DNA from: Eunapius fragilis
Taxonomy: Eukaryota > Porifera > Demospongiae > Spongillida > Spongillidae
Direction of reading: 5' to 3'
NCBI GenBank assembly: GCA_963681505.1
Contig: OY811971.1
Coordinates: forward strand, 4,538,545-4,602,544
Length of the DNA: 64,000 nt
This document shows, piece after piece, positions 55,515 through 64,000 of the stretch. The notes under the pieces were generated by a model, which saw nothing but the letters and a program-made list of their open reading frames with translations, was not told the DNA's origin and did not search any database. Within the stretch, counting starts at the first letter, position 1, and every line of letters begins with the position of its first letter. The position numbers were made by a program, and so were the translations under genes.

Positions 55515-55560
55515 CATTCAGGGCATAGGCGTACGCAAGGGGGGGTCGATGGGTTCGAAC

Positions 55561-55592
<32 letters not shown>

Positions 55593-56683
55593 TCCCCTAA
55601 GCGAGGTCACCTTCACCATTGGATTTTTAAAAAAATTGCGTACTAGTATTTTACATAAAACACGCTAAGTACGATTGCGCTCACGCTGTACCGGTACCAC
55701 ATAGCGATCAGAGAGATGCATCAGGGTCATTGTTGTCCCGTGAAGCGTATGTCTATGATTTATCTGCGCATCACCTACACCACCAGTTATTCCAATCATA
55801 ACTACATCCATTGAATGTATAACAGCAGAAATTGATGAGTTCAAGAATGATCGATGTTGGACTATTATTAATTGGTCAACAGACACGATACGTAATAACT
55901 TTAGGCCAAAAGTATCATTTGCTTCAGCATCAATATGTACCTTGTATAGATCATACTTTTCCTGAGGAATACATGGGAGGATGTAAGCGACGTTTTAACC
56001 AACATCGATAAGGAAGAGGTTAAGGCCGACATCCACGGGTCGACTTCCTGCCGATTTATCGCCTGCAACTCAAATGAAAATGCGTTAAAACTTTAGTTTA
56101 TTGAATTTTCACCCGTATTCATTTGAGTTGCAAGCGATAAATCGGCAGGAAGTCGACCCGTGTATGTCGGCCTTTAATTGACAATAATGTTTGCACATAT
56201 GCACCCAAGACGACTCGAAAGGGACAATATATAGTACTACATTCATTGTTCTAACAATCATGTCATCTGTTTTTAAATCAAATGTATTCAGCTATCATTT
56301 CATGATATAGATTGATCATTTCATGTATCAGAAACTTGATTTGATTCCTCATGTTGAATGTCTGCATGATTCGTGAATGCATGCATGCACGAGCAAATTC
56401 TATTCAGGTATAACAATCCTGCATGTCCCAATATTGTCATTAGTCAATGCAAGTGTTACAGTATTTAGATTGGTTTTCATGATGGAGTGGAATGTGGTTA
56501 TAGTAATTATCGGTCTCCCTTAGTTATGCAACTTACTTTTTAGCGCCAATTGCAATTTATTATCCTGAATAGCATCATACAAAGCATCGATGTACAAAAT
56601 GGAAATAACATGTAATTAAGGTCACCTATTTAAAAAAAATCGACCCCCCCCCCCCTTTCCTGAAGGCTGCGTACGCCCATGCC
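55515..56683. mobile_element. ~1.17-kb TIR element with GGCATAGGCGTACGC ends and C runs
   Basis: Left GGCATAGGCGTACGCAAGGG then GGGTCGAT; right ATCGACCCCCC..GCGTACGCCCATGCC. A ~30-base C run lies at 55562-55590. 'aaggtcacc' blocks near both ends. A palindromic element is nested at 56030-56170. No transposase frame. Confidence 0.78.
56026..56172. mobile_element. ~140-bp palindromic element with TTAA-like flanks
   Basis: Arms GGCCGACATCCACGGGTCGA..CAACTCAAATGAAAA are mirrored almost perfectly. Left flank TTAA, right flank TTTAA; the TTAA target suggests a piggyBac-type MITE (inference). Confidence 0.78.
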
Positions 56684-56989
56684 GGGTTCTGCCGTGTCTC
56701 TTACTTGCGCTGCAGCAAGCAACTGCAGTGGCATTCAGTGGGTTCATAACGATAGTTCGGTCGTATCTGATGATTCCAGGACCGCGAACGGAGGATAATC
56801 GCACTTACGCCAGGATTAAGTGGAAGTTATAGGCGCCTGGCTTACTTGCAGTGGTGGAGCGGTTACTTCGGCCATTGCCCTTGTTCAAGTAGCAGGTGAA
56901 CCTTTATGTGCATAGCACGTGGGCATGCAGAACGCTTGAATAATGTGCATAATAGGCCTATGTATTTCCGTGATGTGTAATTAACAGTA

Positions 56990-57021
56990 CGTGTGTGTGT
57001 GTGTGAGTGTGTACAGAGATC

Positions 57022-57061
<40 letters not shown>

Positions 57062-57071
57062 TGTGTGTGTT
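56990..57071. repeat. (TG)n microsatellite
   Basis: TG tract with interruptions, upstream of the first Ig exon. Confidence 0.95.
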
Positions 57072-57217
57072 TGGTGTGTGTACATGTATGTAAGCAGGCT
57101 TTAAGACCTTTGATATTTGTAGGCACCCAACTTGTGGTGATAGACTGCTTTCTTAGAACAAATTCTTGCATTATTGTAGTGCTTAAGTTAAAAAAGCTAG
57201 AATCATCTCTCCCTCCC

Positions 57218-57369
<152 letters not shown>

Positions 57370-57779
57370 TCTTCAAATGTTGCCAGTCCCCATTCCGTTA
57401 AAGTCACGGCGGGGGTCCGCGTGAGTCTATCAGGACTGTGGCACCATCGTGAGCTACCCCCAGGCCATGGTCAACTGGATGCTGCCACGGGCTATGCTCG
57501 CCAGATTGCCCAGTCGGCGTCCATGAGCAACGGGAGCCTGTTCCTCAAGGCTCCTGGGCCCTCCCACAATGGCAAGGTGTACGTGTGCAGCCCTTACGTT
57601 ATGGACAGCACCCTGAGGCAGCTCAACGCTGAGACCATGGGGTACATCAAAGTGATTGTGGAAGGTGTGTGTGTTTACATGTACTTGTGTGCATGTGTGT
57701 GTGCGTGTATATAGCATGTGAGTGTGGAGGAATGTTTGGAAAAATGCGAGTGGGTGCTGTGGTTGGAGAGATGGAGCAA

Positions 57780-57912
57780 AGTAATGGAAAAGGGAAAGGT
57801 GGTAGAGGAGGGGGAGGAGGTAGTAGAGGAGGGGGAGGAGGTGGTAGAGGAGGGGGAGGAGGTGGTAGAGGAAAGGGAGGAGGAGAGGAGGTGGTGGAGG
57901 AGGGGGAGATAA
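57780..57912. repeat. GGAGGTGGTAGAGGA purine-rich minisatellite in an Ig-gene intron
   Basis: 'gaggtggtagaggagggggag' units on the plus strand. Confidence 0.9.
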
Positions 57913-58130
57913 TGGGAGGAGTGATACACTTTATTAGTAAACTGTTTATGGCATGCATTACCTTGTATCTATTTTTACTGTGTTGTTTTGATGTGGTGAG
58001 GTCATGTACAATGTACCATATTTCAGACCCTGCATACTCAGTACCTCTGCTATTGCCATGGTCACATCTCAAGACAGCAATACCAATCCTGGAGAAAATA
58101 TGGTTTTGGAGTGTCTTGTTGGAGGGCTGT

Positions 58131-58133
<3 letters not shown>

Positions 58134-58204
<71 letters not shown>
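58134..58204. repeat. (TG)n microsatellite splitting the Ig2 exons
   Basis: Lies directly after the GTAAGT donor of the first Ig2 half; the intron is only 134 bases, mostly TG. Confidence 0.97.
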
Positions 58205-58206
<2 letters not shown>

Positions 58207-59159
58207 TTGTGTATGTGGCATCAAGTCTCCACCGCTGTGTTAATAATCCTTTCCTCTTCCCCAGTCCTGTTCCGTCTATCTCATGGGTATACAAAACCAA
58301 CAATGATGCAGCCACAGGCGATCAGGTGGCAACCTTCTTTGACGGTTCCGTCTTGGTACTGCAGGGTGTCACCACAGATAATGAGGGCACCTTCACCTGC
58401 CTGGTGGGGGGCGTGGCTACCTACAGTGCTACCATCACCGTCAATAGTAAGTGTGTGGGGGGGGGGGCTACGTTTATACCTCTCAATTATTGCCCACCAC
58501 AGTGTTGGTATTCCATTGATCTGTTCTCTCTTTGCATTAAGGAGCTCTTGTATTGGATGTGCCAAACAGCATCTTGATCCTGGCTGTGGTACCACAAAGG
58601 TTTGATTATTGATGCTTCTGAAACCATGATAGTCGTGCCCTGACCAACTCTGGCAGACTCCAACACCTACCATGTGCTTCGCTTACAACTCTATTTCAAA
58701 CGTCAGTGCTGTTGGATCCGTTGCGATATATGGTAAGTCACATTCGTAGGTGTGTGTGTGTGTGTGTGTGTACTGCTTTTCAAGTGCTAAGTAATACTTT
58801 CCCTTGAGCAGGTATTCCAGCTGCCTTTGTCCCCGGGGGTACACCTTCAGACCAGGTGGTGTTCATTGGACAGCCTCTACAGCTCACCTGTACTGCCCCT
58901 GGAGCTCCACCCCCAAACCTACCGGTGGTTCAAGGACCTCCTCCCCATCTCCTCTTCCTCCTCGGTCTCTGTGGACGGTGCATCAGGAAGGCTGCACATT
59001 GGAGCCACTGATGGCTCCCATGCAGGGAGGTACACGTGCAGGGCAACCAATGAGGTTGCAGGAGTGGGGATAATAGGTGACATCTCAACATCTGCTGACG
59101 TCTATGTCATAGGTACGTGGCCTGATGGAGATTACTCAGGCATGCGTGTTATATTGTGT

Positions 59160-59292
59160 GCTAAATATAGGTCTATTTCAATTTTCCAGTAAAATTTCTG
59201 TCACTCTAGTTTCCGTGCTTTTTACACCACCATTGGTCAATCCTATATACCAACAACTCTCTCGTTAGAGAATGTTTTTATTTACTTGTTTC
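59160..59292. mobile_element. MITE-1 family, solitary right arm
   Basis: Matches the right arm 2569-2700 (ctaaatatagg..ctatttcaattttccag ... gagaatgtttttatttacttg) with a few changes; no left arm. Confidence 0.88.
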
Positions 59293-59639
59293 ATAGGTTT
59301 TTTTTCACCGTAGTCGATGAAATGTAGGAAGAGCATATAGAATTTGGACGATCCCCTTTATATTATCTCTTAATGCAATAACAAATAACTTTAATAATAA
59401 TAATTATAATTATATGAATTAGAAGTGTTTATTGTAAATTGTCTTCGCCCGCGCCCTCGTCACCTGCGGGGACGTCCTCCTCCCCGGCCTCCCCGCCATG
59501 CTGCATTCTGCCAGGGTGGCAGTGGCCATGCAGGCCAGGGAGGGAGCACAGACGGCGGTGGTACCGGCGGGAGCGCAGCTGGTGGTGGTGGTGGCGGGAT
59601 TATCCCTGCTCGTTGTTCCGCCAGGAACGCCGGCGGGGG

Positions 59640-59790
59640 CAGTGCTGGTGGTGCCGGCGGGGGCAGCGCTGGTGGTGCCGGCGGGGGGCAGCGCTGGTGG
59701 TGCCAGCAGGGGGCAGCGCTGGTGGTGCCGGCGGGGGCAGCGCTGGTGGTGCCGGCGGGGGTAGCGCTGCTGGTAGTGGTGGTGGGGGCA
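59640..59790. repeat. 24-bp GC-rich minisatellite
   Basis: Unit 'ggtggtgccggcgggggcagcgct' with small indels. Confidence 0.9.
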
Positions 59791-59929
59791 GTGCTGCTGG
59801 TGGTGGTAGGAGTGGCGGGGCTTCTGGAGGTGGCGGGGTGAAGGGGAGAAGAGTCGGAGGATGTATGTCATCCTCTTCCTCCTCCGACCCCTCTTGATGG
59901 CCGCTGAATTGTCCTCGTATTTCTGCCTG

Positions 59930-60300
59930 TTAGCAGCGCGGTTTCCCTCGAGGTCCTCTTCATATCGCCGCCTTTTAGCAGCACGGTTCTCCTCGAGGTC
60001 CTCTTCATATCGCCGCCTTTTAGCAGCACGGTTCTCCTCGAGGTCCTCTTCATATCGCGCCGCCTTTTAGCAGCACGGTTCTCCTCGAGGTCCTCTTCAT
60101 ATCGCCGCCTTTTAGCAGCACGGTTCTCCTCGAGGTCCTCTTCATATCGCCGCTTTTTAGCAGCACGGTTCTCCTCGAGGTTCTCTTCATATCGCCGCCT
60201 TTTAGCAGCACGGTTCTCCTCGAGGTCCTCTTCATATAGCCGCCTTTTAGCAGCACGGTTCTCCTCGAGGTCCTCTTCATATCGCCGCCTTTTAGCAGAT
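59930..60300. repeat. 45-bp tandem repeat, eight copies (coding on minus)
   Basis: Unit 'tatcgccgccttttagcagc' + 'acggttctcctcgaggtcctcttca'; preserved codon-multiple length except one copy with +2 bases. Confidence 0.95.
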
Positions 60301-60589
60301 CGCTTAGATTCAATATCTGCGTTGTAGCTGTCGCGTACAGAGGCCTTCTTCTTTCGGGATCGGCCTTGTAGAGCGCTCGGGCTTTAACTTTGTTCTCGTC
60401 TTGCTTTTGGAGGTATTCCGCTCGTTGCTTAGATCTCTTCTTTTGATTACGCGAAGGCATTTTTAGAAAAACAACTTCACTAGCCAAAGCAACAACTAAA
60501 CTGCGATATTAGGAACACCAGATATTTAGTGCAGGTTAGAGTATTTATACTGCCTAAAATTATTAATAAATATCTATTACATACATTAT

Positions 60590-60982
60590 TAATAGAACTT
60601 GATATGTGTCTATATGACATGTAAGGATAACGTGCCGGTAAATTTCGAACCGATTGGTACTATTCCCGTCCTTCTAAACCGTTCCTAGCTCGAGTTATAC
60701 CTTCCTTAGAAGAAGACGACGACGACGATGGAGAATTATTTTAGGACTGGGCACGGGAAACAGGAAATTGTTTGTTTCTCTATAACCACACCGTTTTATG
60801 ACACGGAACAAACGTATAACTGTAGATCGCTGTGCTCTCATTCGGCCGCGATAAAGAGATAAGCGATCCGTTTCTCCGTTGTCCCTCCAGACGCTAGTGA
60901 AGTTTTATTAATGACATTCATCAACCCTCAATCAATCCTATATTGAACCTGCTGCCGCAGGTTCAGATACGGGTGACGTCGT
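60590..60982. mobile_element. HTE family copy A', terminal region
   Basis: Outer tip at about 60960-60982: TGAACCTGC-TGCC-GCAGGTTCA, preceded by TCCTATAT and 'aatgacattcat'. Reverse complement of copy A (1926-2310), including the GACGACGACGACGATGG triplet run. Confidence 0.75.
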
Positions 60983-62400
60983 TAATTGCTAGCGATGTTT
61001 TTAATTATGGCTACCCGTAGCTTATTAGTCGTCGTTCTCGAAAAATTACACGGTTAGCTTACTTAGATATATTCTATGATATTAAAGCGTTCTATGATGT
61101 TTATTTTGATATTTTGGTGTACTAACTTAAAAAACAATGGTTGCTAACAACACTCGATATAGGCGGAGCCAAGTGGGCCGGGACTTGAAGCTTTCGTATC
61201 GTGTAAACTGTAAAACAGAAGACGAAAACACGTTATTTTTATTCCCTGGTGTTATTTCTAAGGTCCAGGTGTTCAAAAAGGCTTCGCTCTCCCCTATTTT
61301 AGTAGAACAAGCGGGTGCGTATTCAAAGCCGCTAGTACGATAGAGGCGCCATTACATGTACACCTGCAGCTGTTAGTTCCCGCTTTCTATTTAGTTAAAA
61401 ACCAACCCTCCAGTCATAGCTCCATGTCGTTAGGGCTTTTTGGTGCACAAAGTGCGTAACCATGCGACAATAGTTGGTTTTCAAATACGTGTGCACATAA
61501 ACGCGGGGTGCAATAATTGCACAAAAAAATGTGCACTTGGCGGTCAAGGAGTTAAACATAGCCCTACCAGCAAACAGACAGCTGAAAGCTCTATCACCCA
61601 CTGTGCAAAAAACCTAGTATACGCTAGCGTATATTTTTGCGTATATTTCGCGTATACCATCAATATACCAAGGGTAGTGTATATTTCGAATATCCACCTG
61701 GTATATTTCAAGAATCCCTAGGTGACAATTATTCATTGTGCGTATTCTCGAAATATCACGTATACGCACACCGCAATGAATTATGCAACGCATTCAAATC
61801 TAAATAACTTACATGTATAACTTTGATATGAATAATTTGAACCGCAGTATGCCTGCTATGTGAATTCGAACGTAGAGCATTATGGACGTTTACCACTTGA
61901 ACTATAAGCGTCGGTACGTATCTAAGATATTAATGATGCATGGCATGGCTTAACAGGTGGGTAAGATAAGTGAGGAGGACAGGAATGGGGGTGTGTATGC
62001 CAGGGTTATGTGTTATCGCATGCGTCACGTGTGTTATGCAGTGCGATGTTGACCATGCAGTGGGTACTTTTGGCAACACTAGCTAAGTTAACGAATGCGT
62101 AATTGTATGCTGTATACCAGTGGGTCAATGTGTCTACCGGATGGTAGGAAGCATGTTTGACCGGGGTCAATCTTTGTAACCAGGTAGCCCAGCAGGGTGG
62201 TGAATTGGCCGCCCATGCAACCATATATTTGCAGCTCATCATTTATATCAGCCATTGTTTTAAAGTGCGTGAGGGAGCAGGAGAATGGTCAAGATCCCCA
62301 GTAAGAAGGACCTAGAGTTGCAGAGGTTAGCTGATATGGTTCCTAACAAATAGGCCAACAGTATGATCACCACTGAAATAGCAGTGAAATAGCAGTGACA
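60983..62400. other. No gene recognised
   Basis: Open frames such as 61137-61343 have no domain or splice support. 'gtatatttcg'-type phrases repeat at 61618-61710. Confidence 0.45.
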
Positions 62401-62414
62401 CCTTGTGGTCTTGG

Positions 62415-62680
62415 CACTTGATAGGTGAGTTGTACAATTTAATTTATTGTACACTGGCACGTAATCACCACCAGACGTTGAGGACAGTATGTCCCTAAAG
62501 CATTCATGCTTTGAGACCTTACAACCTTGATGGGGTCATTGGAATCACGTGACTTTAGTGGGTGTGGCACTTGAAAGGTGAGTTGTACAATTTAATGTAT
62601 TGCACACTTGCACGTAATCACCACCAGACCTTGAGGACAGTATGTCCTTAAGCTTTTCATGCTGTCTCAGGTACACAAAC
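62415..62680. repeat. Direct repeat of ~100 bp, two copies
   Basis: 'ggtgagttgtacaatttaat' ... 'cacgtaatcaccaccaga' ... 'gaggacagtatgtcc' at about 62424-62520 and 62576-62672. Confidence 0.88.
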
Positions 62681-62772
62681 TTAATTGGTGTGTGTGTAAT
62701 TAGAATATGACATCAGTTGTGTGGCATCATAGATTTTCGGTCACTTTCTGTGATGTGACCATATCTTCCTCT

Positions 62773-62775
<3 letters not shown>

Positions 62776-62805
<30 letters not shown>

Positions 62806-62812
62806 TCTTTCC
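62776..62812. repeat. Poly-C run (~35)
   Basis: Longest C homopolymer near the right end; followed by 'tctctttccaacccctctcttt'. Confidence 0.97.
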
Positions 62813-63350
62813 AACCCCTCTCTTTCTATTTCACTCTTACTGGATATCCATAATGCTCCATTTATACACAGCATTCATTTATTAATACAAAATTCAGTTA
62901 GCATGTCCAGCAATTTCGGACATCCATAGACGCCTGTACATCGAAAACGCATGTAACGTATTTGATTTTTTTCTAACATGAACGCAGTAGGATTATTTTT
63001 TAAAATATAAATAATGCATTCTTTTATTTTTCACATTCATCTTGCGAGCAGAAGAATCAACAACAAAATTAATTACTTTTGTTAATTTCGTAATAATCTT
63101 ATTTAGAGCTAATGATGATTAATAACATGCCAATGGTGGGTGCGCCCTTATAGAACAAGTTATGCTGGTGCTGGTGCGTGTGTGAGTGGGAGGAGCGTGT
63201 CGTTTTCTAAATGCTCGTCTGGTTCAAAACGTTTGAAAATTTCTTTCATCGGCCTACGAAGATGCACTCGGCATGTGTCAACCTGTTTTCTACGACTGCG
63301 TAAGTTAACGGTCCGTTCCTATATCTTCACATGATTGCGCATGACAAGTA
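62813..63350. other. No gene seen
   Basis: AT-rich; an open frame at 63140-63334 lacks support. Confidence 0.5.
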
Positions 63351-63354
63351 CACC

Positions 63355-64000
63355 ACGCGCGCGCACACAGCTCTTTTTCCTGGGTGTATATTAGGAAGAA
63401 TCTCTTTTAAGAATCTCTTTAGCTGATGCGGACTAACCGGTTGGGTTGGTCTGTACCCTGGGTTAAATACCTCTAGCCGCTAGTCATTTATGTCATCTGG
63501 GCGTGGTCTTTACCCTGAGCAGGATTGTGTGTACTAGTACGTGTGAGTATGTGTGTCTGTGTGTGTGTGTATGTGTGTGTATGTGTGTGTGTATGTGTGT
63601 GGGCTCTTTTTCCTAGGATGTATGTTAGGAGAATCTCTCTATGTGCACGTGTGTGTGTATGTGTGTGTATGTGTGTATATGTGTGTGTGTGTTTCAGTGT
63701 ATACACACAGACACACACACGCATACTCCCAGCTCTTTTTCGTGGGATGAATCTCTTTATGTAACTGGTTGAGTTGATCTGTGCCCTGGGCAAGAAGGAG
63801 TTAAATATCTAAAGCTGCTAGTCAGTTGTGTGTTGTGGGTGTGGTCTATACCCTGGAAAAGATTGGGTTAAATCTATCTAGTTGAGTTGCCTGGGTGTGG
63901 CCTGTACCATGGGCAAGAATGGGTTAATGTTTAAATCTCCCAAACTGCATGCTGGGCAGTTGGTCTGGGCAAGAATGATTCTCTAGTAGTTTTAATGTCT
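63355..64000. repeat. Interleaved low-copy repeats and TG/CA tracts at the right edge
   Basis: 'agctctttttc.tgg.atgtat.ttaggagaatctctttatgtg' occurs near 63371, 63602 and 63731. 'ggttgagttg.tctgtaccctgggcaagaa.ggttaaat' occurs near 63440, 63768, 63880 and beyond. TG runs at 63541-63600 and 63648-63692. Confidence 0.75.

Larger units (their letters stand above)
57387..59112 (+). pseudogene. Multi-Ig-domain gene fragment, frames broken by single-base shifts
   Basis: Exon candidates are 57387-57664 (Ig1), 58027-58130 plus 58265-58446 (Ig2), about 58543-58732 (Ig3, decayed) and 58812-59112 (Ig4). Ig features: Ig1 DCGTIVSYPQAMVNW (strand B Cys, strand C Trp) and KVYVCSPYV. Ig2 GENMVLECLVGG, PSISWVYK and EGTFTCLVGG. 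Ig3 CFAYNSISNVSAVG. Ig4 GQPLQLTCTAPGAPPP, YRWFKDLLP and HAGRYTCRATNEV. Ig1 needs two compensating one-base shifts (about 57437 and 57490), Ig2's start and Ig4 (C run near 58911) one each. Likely cell-surface or adhesion-type; no transmembrane or kinase part is seen here. Regular splice sites and good Ig residues suggest assembly indels at least as much as true decay. Confidence 0.7.
59430..60460 (-). pseudogene. Transposon-type Lys/Arg-rich repeat protein, broken
   Basis: Start MPSRNQKKRSKQRAEYLQ at 60460 (an upstream in-frame ATG also exists at 60487), then ARALYKADPERR. The frame then shifts by one base and continues with a 15-residue repeat, RRYEEDLEENRAAKR, about eight times (60300 to 59930; 45-bp DNA unit). 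A 2-base insertion at about 60056 shifts again. Below 59860 the sequence becomes a GC-rich 24-bp repeat (59640-59790). Such DPE-rich/charged repeat N-termini are familiar from sponge and cnidarian repetitive genes, some linked to Helitron-like proteins; that link is memory-based. It lies directly inside the HTE end at 60590-60982. Confidence 0.6.

Noticed and set aside
57669-58577. 302-codon open frame through the Ig region
   Set aside because: It runs through a purine minisatellite and a TG tract; only the short Ig exon inside it is meaningful.
59425-59897. Gly/Ala/Ser-rich plus-strand frames
   Set aside because: Translation of a 24-bp GC-rich repeat; the likely coding strand there is minus.

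Overview
This is eukaryotic, animal-type DNA. Genes are split into small exons by introns that often measure only 60-170 bases, coding density is low, and the sequence is crowded with inverted-repeat transposons, minisatellites and long C/G homopolymers. The gene content points to a marine invertebrate, most likely a sponge (demosponge). It includes an ALDH1L (10-formyltetrahydrofolate dehydrogenase) 3' end, a large death-domain/ankyrin/Roc-COR gene whose two N-terminal modules I associate from memory with sponge proteins, Ig-domain exons, and THAP, SWIM/YqaJ, hAT and Ty3/gypsy relics. The phylum call is inference. One 200-base assembly gap (N) lies at 48801-49000.

Layout, left to right. 1-1141: last exons of an ALDH1L gene on + with an internal stretch missing. 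1561-5711: nested mobile elements, including a ~500-bp tandem array, a nearly perfect foldback MITE, a 330-bp element with a 9-bp target duplication, and a hAT transposase tail. 6990-7770: minisatellite. 9300-41408: one large + strand gene. It is predicted to start with a 2A-like N-terminal leader and a death domain (both partly duplicated in tandem), then two conserved modules, five single-exon ankyrin repeats, a sixth ankyrin exon carrying the P-loop, a 45-base microexon, a 1.56-kb Roc-COR exon and a C-terminal death domain. Its introns hold a minus-strand Ty3/gypsy integrase joined to an OTU domain, a Ty3/gypsy gag relic, several MITEs and two large minisatellites. 43505-44041: a further pair of death-domain exons, which may be alternative 3' exons of the same gene. 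They are duplicated as a broken copy at 53554-54078.

43490-52420 and 53540-55380 are two copies of one segment. Copy 1 is interrupted by a ~6.8-kb insert (45300-52146) bounded by inverted repeats; copy 2 preserves the nearly empty site. The insert itself carries a TIR-bounded element encoding a THAP domain on + and a SWIM/YqaJ protein on - (45582-47293), a large imperfect palindrome around the assembly gap, and a foldback element. 55515-56683 is another TIR element with a palindromic element nested in it. 57387-59112 contains exons of a multi-Ig gene with several one-base frame shifts. 59440-60982 is a transposon end with a minus-strand repeat protein. The rest, to 64000, is repeats and unrecognised sequence.

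The most interesting points are four. First, a 2A-like leader (GDVEENSGP) spliced in frame onto a death domain and duplicated. Second, an inverted-repeat transposon family whose ends are palindromic hairpins, with stem sequences that change together between copies. Third, a THAP plus SWIM/YqaJ inverted-repeat element. Fourth, a retroelement integrase followed by an OTU protease-like domain that has lost its predicted catalytic cysteine. Many frames are broken by single-base shifts, so some 'pseudogene' calls could be assembly errors.
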